Assembly (NCBI RefSeq): GCF_030540765.1
Contig: NZ_JAUOEL010000001.1
Span: 372,001 to 436,000 of the forward strand
From: Flavivirga jejuensis
Lineage (GTDB): Bacteria > Bacteroidota > Bacteroidia > Flavobacteriales > Flavobacteriaceae
Reading direction: 5' to 3'
DNA: 64,000 nt
Below are positions 1 to 7,111 of this stretch, piece by piece; positions within the stretch are counted from its first letter, which is position 1, and each line of letters opens with the position of its first letter. The position numbers were made by a program, and so were the translations under genes. The notes beneath the pieces were generated by a model. The model was not told the origin of the DNA. It did no database searches and was given only the letters and a program-made list of their open reading frames with translations.

Positions 1-252
1 AATTATAGAATCTGCTTTTGTTTTGATGTTTTTAGTATTATCTAAGGTAATGTCAATTTTTTCTACTTTTTTGATTTCCTCTTTTTCTTTTAAAGCTTCA
101 GACTTTATTGAAAAATATAAACCAGACAAAATTAAAATACCACCGACAAGCACAAGAAAATACTTGTCATATTTGTCGTTAGTTAAATCTAATATATAAG
201 ATAGTATAGCAAGTATTGCTGCAATTACCAATGTAATTATGATATATTTCAT
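1..252 (-). CDS. Partial small membrane protein, function unknown
   Basis: The reading frame starts with an ATG on the minus strand at 250-252 and runs off the left edge of the window, so only the first 84 codons are visible. The N-terminal 25 residues are hydrophobic (MKYIIITLVIAAILAILSY), and a second hydrophobic stretch follows at about residues 30-48, giving two predicted membrane segments. A charged, lysine- and glutamate-rich tail comes next. I do not recognise a family. It reads away from ahcY's terminator and shares no operon with it. Confidence 0.55.
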   Translation of the reverse strand, partial: MKYIIITLVIAAILAILSYILDLTNDKYDKYFLVLVGGILILSGLYFSIKSEALKEKEEIKKVEKIDITLDNTKNIKTKADSII

Positions 253-590
253 GATTTAGATTTATTGTTAAAAGAAGAAGAATTTAAATATAAGAATAAT
301 TTCACTTTTTAGTAAATATTTTTTGCAATAGTGATTGATACTGCATCCTTTTTTGAGGTACTAGAAAAAGATATAGCGTAAAGCGCGGTTTGTTTTTGCT
401 TTTTCTGTTAAAACAAAATAGCTCTAATTAACCAAGTTCTAGCTAAGTTGTTTTATAAGAATTTAAAAATCAGTTAACTAATTATACGATTTATCTTGTC
501 GTCGGCAGAAATGACAGAAAAACAAAAACCCTCACATGTCTGTAAGGGTGTAAGTATTTTTAAGCGATTAAACGCTATAATGTCCTAAAT
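253..590. other. Intergenic stretch, 338 bp
   Basis: There is no convincing reading frame here. The only structure I can support is the ahcY terminator at 521-549. The rest is AT-rich sequence with a few short runs resembling the decayed intergenic repeats found elsewhere in the window (for example 'gtcggcagaaatgacag' near 501-517). Confidence 0.5.
521..549 (-). terminator. Rho-independent terminator of ahcY
   Basis: On the minus strand the transcript reads ACCCTTACA-GACA-TGTGAGGGT followed by TTTTTGTTTTT. This is a 9 bp stem with one G-U pair, a 4 nt loop and a U tract, about 40 bp past the ahcY stop codon. Confidence 0.75.
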
Positions 591-1907
591 CTAGTATCTG
601 TAATGCTCTGGCTTATAAGGGCCATCAACAGTTACACCAATATAACTTGCTTGATCTTCACGAAGTTCTGTTAACTCCACTCCAATTTTTGCTAAGTGTA
701 ATTTTGCTACTTTCTCGTCTAAAGATTTAGGTAGCATATAAACATCATTTTTATAAGCATCAGCGTTAGTCCAAAGTTCGATCTGCGCCAAAGTTTGGTT
801 TGTAAACGAGTTACTCATTACAAAACTTGGGTGTCCTGTTGCACAACCTAAGTTTACTAAACGACCTTCGGCAAGAATAATAACATCTTTCCCGTTTATA
901 GTATATTTATCTACTTGAGGTTTAATGGTGTTTTTTGTATGTCCGTGGTTTTTATTTAACCAAGCCATATCAATTTCGTTATCAAAATGTCCAATATTAC
1001 AAACAATAGCCTTGTCTTTTAAAGCTTCAAAATGTCTACCTTGAATAATATCTTTATTTCCTGTTGTTGTAATAACGATATCTGTATTACCAATTACAGT
1101 TTCTAGTTTTTTAACTTCAAAACCATCCATAGCAGCTTGTAACGCACAAATAGGATCGATTTCTGTAACCGTTACAATACCTCCAGCCCCTTTAAAAGAA
1201 GCGGCAGTACCTTTACCAACATCGCCATAACCACAAACGGTTACACGTTTTCCAGCAAGCATAATATCGGTAGCACGACGAATCGCATCTACCGCAGATT
1301 CTTTACAACCGTATTTATTATCGAATTTCGATTTTGTAACCGAGTCGTTAACATTAATAGCAGGCATTGGTAACGTACCATTTTTTACACGCTCGTAAAG
1401 TCTGTGAACACCCGTTGTAGTTTCTTCAGATAAACCATTAATACCTTCAGCTAACTCAGGATATTTATCTAAAACCATATTAGTTAAATCACCACCATCA
1501 TCAAGTATCATATTAAGTGGTTTTCTATCTTCACCAAAGAAAAGTGTTTGCTCAATACACCAATCGAATTCCTCTTCTGTCATGTCCTTCCAGGCGTAAA
1601 CTGCCGTTCCAGCATCAGCAATTGCAGCAGCAGCTTGATCTTGAGTAGAAAATATGTTACAAGAACTCCAGGTAACTTCTGCACCTAAAGCCTGTAAAGT
1701 TTCAATTAAAACCGCCGTTTGGATTGTCATGTGTAAACATCCAGCAATTCTAGCACCCTTAAGAGGTTGTGAATTTTTGTATTCTTCACGTAAACTCATA
1801 AGTCCTGGCATTTCAGCTTCGGCTAATTCTATTTCTTTTCGTCCCCAAGCGGCAAGTGAAATATCTTTTACTTTGCTAGCTACGTAAGGAATTGTTTTTG
1901 TACTCAT
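591..1907 (-). CDS. ahcY: Adenosylhomocysteinase (S-adenosylhomocysteine hydrolase)
   Basis: This cytosolic NAD+-dependent enzyme splits S-adenosylhomocysteine into adenosine and homocysteine, which closes the activated-methyl cycle and relieves inhibition of methyltransferases. The 438 residues match the usual family length of about 430-440. Visible signatures include the [16 protein letters not shown] block near residues 56-71, the catalytic lysine region '[13 protein letters not shown]', the NAD-binding loop [12 protein letters not shown], and the C-terminal KPEHYRY end typical of the family. The start codon is an ATG about 100 nt downstream of a TATCTTTG promoter element, and a terminator follows the gene, so it is probably transcribed alone. 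Confidence 0.97.
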   Translation of the reverse strand: MSTKTIPYVASKVKDISLAAWGRKEIELAEAEMPGLMSLREEYKNSQPLKGARIAGCLHMTIQTAVLIETLQALGAEVTWSSCNIFSTQDQAAAAIADAGTAVYAWKDMTEEEFDWCIEQTLFFGEDRKPLNMILDDGGDLTNMVLDKYPELAEGINGLSEETTTGVHRLYERVKNGTLPMPAINVNDSVTKSKFDNKYGCKESAVDAIRRATDIMLAGKRVTVCGYGDVGKGTAASFKGAGGIVTVTEIDPICALQAAMDGFEVKKLETVIGNTDIVITTTGNKDIIQGRHFEALKDKAIVCNIGHFDNEIDMAWLNKNHGHTKNTIKPQVDKYTINGKDVIILAEGRLVNLGCATGHPSFVMSNSFTNQTLAQIELWTNADAYKNDVYMLPKSLDEKVAKLHLAKIGVELTELREDQASYIGVTVDGPYKPEHYRY

Positions 1908-2008
1908 ATCTATATTTCTTTTTTGTTTTTAACCCTAACAAGATTGTGATTACCACTTAAATAGTTAAATTCGCTTGTCAAAAAATACAATCCTAGATTT
2001 AGGAAGTG

Positions 2009-2016
2009 CAAAGATA
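2009..2016 (-). promoter_or_regulatory. Predicted ahcY promoter (-7 box)
   Basis: On the minus strand the sequence is TATCTTTG, a perfect match to the Bacteroidetes -7 consensus TAnnTTTG, followed by GCAC. It would start transcription near 2003 and leave a leader of about 95 nt. A small hairpin (TCCTA-GATT-TAGGA, 1991-2004) lies at the very start of this leader. I see no match to a SAM or SAH riboswitch in the leader. Confidence 0.6.
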
Positions 2017-2039
2017 ACTAATAACTTTTAGAAAAGTAA

Positions 2040-2666
2040 ATGCCACTTTATAAAAACATAAGTCCAAACTTACAAACTAATGTTAAGATTTGGAAGATTG
2101 ATGAGTCTTACGATGATTTAATAAAATCTGTATGCTTAAAACCTAAAAGTTTAGAGCGTGTTTTAGATATGAAAAGTGAGATGCATCAACGTGGGTTTTT
2201 AAGTGTACGTTGTTTGTTATCTGAATTTGGATATCAAGATTCCGATTTGTTTTATGATGAAAACGGGAAACCACATTTAAAAGATGGAAAACAAATCTCT
2301 ATTACACATTCGTTTAATTTTTCAGCAGTAATTATTAGTGATCTAATTGTTGGAATAGATGTTGAAAAACAACGTGATAAAATTACTATTATAGCCCATA
2401 AATTTATTGGTTATGAGCATGATTATTTAAATGAAGATGATGAAAACTATATAAAAAAACTAACTGCTATTTGGTGTGTAAAAGAATCGCTGTATAAACT
2501 ATTTGCCACCCCAGGATTAAGTTTTAAAAAACACTGTTTAGTAATTCCGTTTTCTGTTAATGATCATGAAACCATTGCCTGGATAGATTATAAAACAAAA
2601 AAGCATTGTTACAATATTCGCTTTTTAACGTTTGAAGGATTTACCTGTGCTTACGCCATTTCTTAA
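2040..2666 (+). CDS. 4'-phosphopantetheinyl transferase superfamily protein
   Basis: Enzymes of this type move the phosphopantetheine arm of CoA onto a conserved serine of acyl- or peptidyl-carrier proteins. At 208 residues it has the Sfp-like (two-lobed) size rather than the AcpS size. The magnesium-binding motif GIDVEKQRDK lies in the middle, and the WCVKESLYKLF signature (W-x-x-K-E) follows about 45 residues later, both intact. Its stop codon is directly followed by the ATG of the next gene, so the two are co-transcribed. Which carrier protein it modifies cannot be told from the sequence. Confidence 0.88.
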   Translation: MPLYKNISPNLQTNVKIWKIDESYDDLIKSVCLKPKSLERVLDMKSEMHQRGFLSVRCLLSEFGYQDSDLFYDENGKPHLKDGKQISITHSFNFSAVIISDLIVGIDVEKQRDKITIIAHKFIGYEHDYLNEDDENYIKKLTAIWCVKESLYKLFATPGLSFKKHCLVIPFSVNDHETIAWIDYKTKKHCYNIRFLTFEGFTCAYAIS

Positions 2667-3434
2667 ATGAAGCCTATTTATAAAGACATATTAGCATCAA
2701 CTCTTAAAGGAGAAAAACTACTTGCTGTTTTAATAGATCCAGATAAAATGACTCTGGATACAGTACCGAGTTTTATTGAAAAAGTAAATACATCTATAAC
2801 AACTCATATTTTTGTTGGAGGAAGCACTGTTGATGAGAATGTTACCGATGTTTTGGTCGAAAAGATTAAGAAATATACAACCCTCCCCGTTGTTTTATTT
2901 CCTGGTGATGTGACTCAAATTACTAATAAAGCAGATGCCATTTTATTTCTATCTTTAATTTCTGGAAGTAACCCCGAGTATTTAATAGGTAAACATATAG
3001 CGTCCATTTCGAAACTAAAAGAGACAGATCTTGACGTTATTTCAACAGGCTATATTTTAATTGAAAGTGGAAAAAAAACGGCAGTAGAAAGAGTAACAGG
3101 CACAGAGCCGTTATCAAGAACTAATATTCAACATATTGTAGATACAGCAAAAGCAGGCGAATTACTTGGAATGAAATTGATGTATCTAGAAGCAGGAAGT
3201 GGCGCAAAGCTTTCAGTTTCAAAAGACATTATATTAAAAGTAAAAAAAGCATTAAATATTCCGTTAATTGTAGGTGGAGGCATTAGAAGTAAAGAACAGT
3301 TAGATAATGCATACAATGCTGGAGCCAATTTAGTAGTAATTGGTACGGCTTTTGAAGAAAATAATTCTTTTTTTGATGAACTAAATCCCCATGGGGCGTT
3401 GAGCATTTTCCCAAAGAAGGAAAAAATAAAGTGA
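2667..3434 (+). CDS. Geranylgeranylglyceryl/heptaprenylglyceryl phosphate synthase family protein
   Basis: This is a TIM-barrel prenyltransferase of the PcrB/GGGPS family. Members join a polyprenyl diphosphate to glycerol-1-phosphate, the first step of archaeal-type ether lipids, and Bacteroidetes members are a recognised subgroup. The 255 residues contain the family landmarks: AVLIDPDK near the N-terminus, the GGSTVDENV loop, the LEAGSGA segment and the phosphate-binding VGGGIRS followed by VVIGTAFE. It begins on the base after the upstream stop codon. The product lipid and prenyl chain length in this organism are unknown. Confidence 0.9.
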   Translation: MKPIYKDILASTLKGEKLLAVLIDPDKMTLDTVPSFIEKVNTSITTHIFVGGSTVDENVTDVLVEKIKKYTTLPVVLFPGDVTQITNKADAILFLSLISGSNPEYLIGKHIASISKLKETDLDVISTGYILIESGKKTAVERVTGTEPLSRTNIQHIVDTAKAGELLGMKLMYLEAGSGAKLSVSKDIILKVKKALNIPLIVGGGIRSKEQLDNAYNAGANLVVIGTAFEENNSFFDELNPHGALSIFPKKEKIK

Positions 3435-3462
3435 AGATATAACAAATTATAGATTAAGTTTA

Positions 3463-3723
3463 ATGCGAATATCAGTAGAATTAACCATGACGCCGTTGCA
3501 GGACGATTTCGAACCTGCCATTATTCATTTTATAAAAAAACTAAGAGCATCAAACCTTAAGGTTCTTGAAAATCCATTAAGCACGCAGGTTTATGGAGAT
3601 TATGATGAGGTAATGAAACTACTTACCGTAGAGATTAAAGAAGCTTTCGAGCTTATTGAAAAAGGCTTACTATATATGAAGATTGTAAAATCGGATAGAC
3701 ACGATTATGAACCTCATTTTTGA
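3463..3723 (+). CDS. Thiamine-binding protein (YkoF / MTH1187 family)
   Basis: This is a short (86 residue) single-domain protein of the Thiamine_BP/DUF77 family. It has the typical opening ISVELTMTPL, a central ENPLSTQVYGDYDEVMKLL segment and a conserved helix after it. Family members fold as a ferredoxin-like domain and bind thiamine or related molecules in the cytoplasm. The next gene, a PnuC-type transporter, overlaps its 3' end by 17 bp, so co-translation is likely. The association supports a thiamine-uptake role for the pair. Confidence 0.85.
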   Translation: MRISVELTMTPLQDDFEPAIIHFIKKLRASNLKVLENPLSTQVYGDYDEVMKLLTVEIKEAFELIEKGLLYMKIVKSDRHDYEPHF

Positions 3724-4339
3724 TTTTTTTTTCGAACAATATTCTAATTATGAAACGGTAGATGTACTATTAGAAATAATAGCCGTTATTTTCGGGTTTC
3801 TTTCTGTTTGGTATTCAAAACAAAATAAGATTTGGGTATTTCCAACAGGTATGATAAGTACCATAATATTTGTGTATTTATTATTCAAGTGGGAGCTCTT
3901 GGGGGATATGATGATAAATGGCTACTATTTTATAATGAGCGTTTATGGTTGGTATATTTGGACAAGAAAAGTAGATGAAACACATGTAACACCTATTTCA
4001 ACAACAACAAGTAAAGAGAAAACAATTGGTGTATTTATATTTATAGGAACCTTATTGTTTGTGTTTTTGGTTTATAAAGCCTTTAATAAATGGACAAGTT
4101 GGGTCGCTTACATAGATACGCTTACAACAGCCATCTTTTTTGTTGGAATGTGGTTAATGGCAAGAAGAAAATTAGAAAATTGGATTTTTTGGATTATAGG
4201 TGATTTAATATCAATTCCACTATATTTTTATAAAGGGTTTACATTTACTAGTTTTCAATATTTAGGATTTACATTTATAGCAATATTTGGTTATTTAGCA
4301 TGGAAGAAAAGTATAAACAGCAACCAGCAAACTGTATAA
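3707..4339 (+). CDS. PnuC-family vitamin transporter (probable thiamine transporter PnuT)
   Basis: This inner-membrane facilitator of 210 residues has about seven hydrophobic segments. It carries the hallmark GWYIWTRK motif near residues 80-90 and repeated W/F-rich membrane segments. The PnuC family moves vitamins (nicotinamide riboside, thiamine or riboflavin) by diffusion, and uptake is pulled by phosphorylation inside the cell. Its overlap with a thiamine-binding protein upstream, and the TPP riboswitch with TonB receptor 2.5 kb downstream, favour thiamine as the cargo (PnuT). Nicotinamide riboside remains possible because the following kinase is NadR-like. Confidence 0.85.
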   Translation: MNLIFDFFFEQYSNYETVDVLLEIIAVIFGFLSVWYSKQNKIWVFPTGMISTIIFVYLLFKWELLGDMMINGYYFIMSVYGWYIWTRKVDETHVTPISTTTSKEKTIGVFIFIGTLLFVFLVYKAFNKWTSWVAYIDTLTTAIFFVGMWLMARRKLENWIFWIIGDLISIPLYFYKGFTFTSFQYLGFTFIAIFGYLAWKKSINSNQQTV

Positions 4340-4863
4340 AAGTAGTTTTATTTGGACCAGAATCTACTGGTAAAACTACTTTGTCGAAACAGTTGGCACG
4401 TTACTACGACTCCGTTTGGGTGCCAGAATATGCACGGGAATATCTCCAGAATAAATGGAATAACGAACGTAAAACTTGTGAGCCTGATGATTTATTACCT
4501 ATTGCAGAAGGGCAGATGAGACTTGAAAATAAATTGGCAAAAAAAACGGATACGATTTTAATTTGCGATACCGATTTATTAGAAACCAAAGTGTATTCTG
4601 AAGCCTATTACTTAGGTAGTTGTGATCCATTACTTGAAAAATATGCGTTAGAAAATACTTACGATTTGTATTTTTTAACTTATATTGACACGCCTTGGGA
4701 GGCCGATGATTTACGTGATAGACCTGAGGAGAGAAAAACGATGTTTGAAGTTTTTCAAAATGAATTAATAAAAAGCAAAAAACATTATGTATTGCTTAAA
4801 GGAGATAAAAAAGAACGTCTGGAAACAGCGGTTATACATATAGATAAATTATTAAAAAGATAA
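4300..4863 (+). CDS. NadR-like P-loop kinase
   Basis: This 187-residue ATPase resembles the C-terminal ribosylnicotinamide kinase domain of NadR. It has an intact Walker A loop GPESTGKTTL at about residues 19-28, the following WVPEYAREYL segment, the CDTDLLETKVY block and a lid-like RDRPEER motif. It overlaps the transporter gene by 40 bp. PnuC-type import depends on trapping by phosphorylation, so it is likely the trapping kinase for the imported vitamin. The substrate may be thiamine or nicotinamide riboside. No nucleotidyltransferase domain is present. Confidence 0.8.
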   Translation: MEEKYKQQPANCIKVVLFGPESTGKTTLSKQLARYYDSVWVPEYAREYLQNKWNNERKTCEPDDLLPIAEGQMRLENKLAKKTDTILICDTDLLETKVYSEAYYLGSCDPLLEKYALENTYDLYFLTYIDTPWEADDLRDRPEERKTMFEVFQNELIKSKKHYVLLKGDKKERLETAVIHIDKLLKR

Positions 4864-4866
4864 TTG

Positions 4867-6429
4867 ATGTTTACTGAAAAAGATATTCAACAGATACAAA
4901 ATAAAGGCATTACTGAAGAACAAGTTAATGCTCAGGTAGCACGTATAAAGAATGGTATGTCCTATTCTAATTTAGTGGCAGCAGCAAATATAGGTAGCGG
5001 TATTGATAGTTATAATGAGGATGAAATAAAAGATTTTATCAAGTTATATGAGACAAAGCAAAATGATTTATCTACTTTAAAATTTGTGCCAGCATCTGGA
5101 GCGGCTACCAGAATGTTTAAGTTTTTATTTCTGTTTTTAAAAAATTTCAACCCTTCAAAAGAAAGTATTGAAAACTATGCTGAAACGTATAAGGATACAT
5201 CGATTAAGACCTTTGTCTCTAATTTGGAGCAATTCCCGTTTTATAATCAAGTCGTATTAAAAGCTAAAGAAATGAATTCAAATTTCGATAATTTGTCGAA
5301 AGATGAAAAATATTTACAGTTTGTAAAATCCATGTTGGATGAAAATAACCTTAACTATAGTTTTTTTCCTAAAGGATTACTTCCTTTTCATAAATATGAA
5401 GATGCTGTGATAACGGCTTTTCAAGAACACTTATTTGAATCTACATTGTACGCATCATCAAATAATAAAGCAAACCTTCATTTTACCGTTTCAGAAAAAC
5501 ATCATGCTTATTTTATTGATGAGTTAAATCGTTTAAAACAAGATATAGAACAAAAAACGAATACGACGTTTAATGTGTCGTTTTCATACCAAAAAGAAGC
5601 AACAGAAACCGTTGCGTTAACTAAAGAAGGAACGGTTTTTAGAAATGAAGATGGCTCTATTTTATTCAGGCCAGCAGGACATGGTGCCTTATTAGAAAAT
5701 TTAAACGACTTAAATAGTGATCTTGTTTTTATTAAAAATGTAGATAATATTGTGGTTTCTGATAAAAATAAAGAGGTGTCTGAATATAAAAAGTTACTCG
5801 CTGGCATTCTTTTAAATGTTCAAGAACAGGTTTATGCGTTTTTGTATAAGCTTGACGAAGAAGTTGTTTTGGAAGAAACACTCCTTAAAATAGCCTTGTT
5901 TTTATCTAATAAGATGAATGTGACTATAGATGCAGATTTTGAAGATTTTACATTAGAAGAAAAAAAGACCTACCTAAAGAAAAAACTAAACCGCCCAATT
6001 CGAGTATGTGGTATGGTTAAAAATGAAGGAGAACCTGGAGGAGGCCCATTTTGGGTAAAAGATGAAAGCGGAGAAATATCATTACAAATAGTAGAATTTG
6101 CTCAAATTAATATTCAAGACAAAGAGCAACAAGACATCGTAAAAAATGCTACTCATTTTAATCCAACAGACCTAGCTTGTGGTGTTAAAAATTATAAGGG
6201 AGACATGTTTAACCTTAAAGATTTCGTAGATCCTGAAGCTGCTTTTATAACCATAAAAACTCAAAATGGTATAGATATAAAAGCATTGGAGCTTCCTGGG
6301 TTATGGAATGGTAGTATGGCAGATTGGAATTCTATTTTTGTAGAGGTGCCTTTAGAGACTTTTAACCCTGTAAAAACGGTTAACGATTTACTTAAACCAG
6401 CACATCAAGTAGCGTATAATAATGTTTAA
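4867..6429 (+). CDS. DUF4301 family protein, possibly nucleotidyltransferase-like
   Basis: This is a 520-residue soluble protein. I chose the ATG at 4867 rather than the TTG directly before it. The N-terminal third contains VPASGAATRMFKFL (about residues 75-88), which resembles the G-x-G-x-R nucleotide-binding loop of sugar-phosphate nucleotidyltransferases. Later come FRPAGHGALLENLNDL and a 'KNVDNIV' block, similar to the UTP-sugar pyrophosphorylase pattern. A cysteine-containing MVKNEGEPGGGPFWV segment lies near residue 385. It is translated directly after the NadR-like kinase and overlaps the ArfB gene by 8 bp. The biochemical role is unknown; the nucleotidyltransferase reading is inference from motifs. 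Confidence 0.75.
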   Translation: MFTEKDIQQIQNKGITEEQVNAQVARIKNGMSYSNLVAAANIGSGIDSYNEDEIKDFIKLYETKQNDLSTLKFVPASGAATRMFKFLFLFLKNFNPSKESIENYAETYKDTSIKTFVSNLEQFPFYNQVVLKAKEMNSNFDNLSKDEKYLQFVKSMLDENNLNYSFFPKGLLPFHKYEDAVITAFQEHLFESTLYASSNNKANLHFTVSEKHHAYFIDELNRLKQDIEQKTNTTFNVSFSYQKEATETVALTKEGTVFRNEDGSILFRPAGHGALLENLNDLNSDLVFIKNVDNIVVSDKNKEVSEYKKLLAGILLNVQEQVYAFLYKLDEEVVLEETLLKIALFLSNKMNVTIDADFEDFTLEEKKTYLKKKLNRPIRVCGMVKNEGEPGGGPFWVKDESGEISLQIVEFAQINIQDKEQQDIVKNATHFNPTDLACGVKNYKGDMFNLKDFVDPEAAFITIKTQNGIDIKALELPGLWNGSMADWNSIFVEVPLETFNPVKTVNDLLKPAHQVAYNNV

Positions 6430-6829
6430 TACAGATGCCTTATTACAAGAATTAAACTTTAAAGCTATTAGAAGCTCGGGTAGTGGCGGGCAACATGTAA
6501 ATAAAGTGTCTTCGAAGGTTGAGCTAACTTTTAATTTAATAGAAACACTCGTATTTAGTGAGAGACAAAAAGAGCGTCTTCAAAATAAACTCCAACACAG
6601 ATTAACTAAAGAGGGTGTTTTAATTTTACAATGTGGTGAAAGTCGCAGCCAACATAAAAACAAAGAGCTGGTTATTAAACGCTTTTTAGAATTAATCCGT
6701 TTAGGGTTAGCTGTTCAAAAAAAACGTATTCCCACTAAAATTCCCAAAGCAGTTATTAGAAAACGGTTAAAAAATAAACGTAATCTTTCTGATAAAAAGG
6801 CTAATAGAAAGAAGCCAAATATTGATTAA
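6422..6829 (+). CDS. arfB: Alternative ribosome-rescue aminoacyl-tRNA hydrolase ArfB
   Basis: This 135-residue release-factor-like protein hydrolyses peptidyl-tRNA on stalled ribosomes. The catalytic GGQ lies in RSSGSGGQHVNKVSSKVEL at residues 17-35. The C-terminal 35 residues are very basic, matching the tail that ArfB places in the empty mRNA channel. There is no codon-recognition domain, which separates it from RF1 and RF2. Its start overlaps the end of the DUF4301 gene by 8 bp, so it is the last gene of the run that begins at 2040. Confidence 0.92.
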   Translation: MFNTDALLQELNFKAIRSSGSGGQHVNKVSSKVELTFNLIETLVFSERQKERLQNKLQHRLTKEGVLILQCGESRSQHKNKELVIKRFLELIRLGLAVQKKRIPTKIPKAVIRKRLKNKRNLSDKKANRKKPNID

Positions 6830-6860
6830 TTGTTTATACCTTTGCTGCGTTCTCAAAAAA

Positions 6861-6970
6861 GGGGTGCCTTTCTGTTTAAAAACCTTTAATCAAAATTTTA
6901 AAGATTTTTAAACTTCCAAAGAGCTGAGATCATACCCAATGAACCTGGAACAGGTAATGCTGTTTAGGGA
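6861..6970 (+). promoter_or_regulatory. TPP riboswitch (THI element)
   Basis: The two conserved halves of the thiamine pyrophosphate aptamer are present. GGGGTGCC opens it at 6861-6868. The pyrimidine-sensor arm CTGAGATCATACCC lies around 6923-6937, then GAACCTGGAACAGGTAATGC and the closing AGGGA at 6966-6970. The P3 arm is long, AT-rich and extends over about 40 nt. The aptamer sits 140 bp upstream of a TonB-dependent receptor gene and should lower its expression when TPP is plentiful. Confidence 0.93.
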
Positions 6971-6983
6971 CACCGAATGTTAA

Positions 6984-7006
6984 AAAAACATCTACTAGAT
7001 GTTTTT
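6984..7006 (+). terminator. Hairpin of the riboswitch expression platform
   Basis: AAAAACATC (6984-6992), a 5 nt loop and GATGTTTTT (6998-7006) form a stem just after the aptamer and end in T residues. This is a candidate attenuator, although it is weak because it is A-T rich. A second hairpin lies at the start codon of the receptor (7091-7109), so translational control is an alternative. Confidence 0.45.
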
Positions 7007-7090
7007 AGTAAGTATAAAAACGGATAAGCTTTTTTTACAATACATTCAAAAATTAATTAATAACAATAAGAATAATTACCTCTTTTTATT

Positions 7091-7109
7091 CGATTATAAA
7101 ATATAATCG
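7091..7109 (+). promoter_or_regulatory. Hairpin two bases before the receptor start codon
   Basis: CGATTATA-AAA-TATAATCG is a perfect 8 bp stem with a 3 nt loop that ends two bases before the ATG at 7112. If it forms in the mRNA it would cover the ribosome landing site, so it may be part of the TPP-dependent switch. That role is inference. Confidence 0.4.
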
Positions 7110-7111
7110 TA

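Noticed and set aside
1908-2039. SAM/SAH riboswitch upstream of ahcY
   Set aside because: Only a short 5 bp hairpin is found in the leader, with no conserved SAM or SAH aptamer core.
2040-3462. Second TPP riboswitch for the pnuT operon
   Set aside because: No CTGAGA or GGGGTGC-type halves occur before 2040 or in the short gap before 3463.
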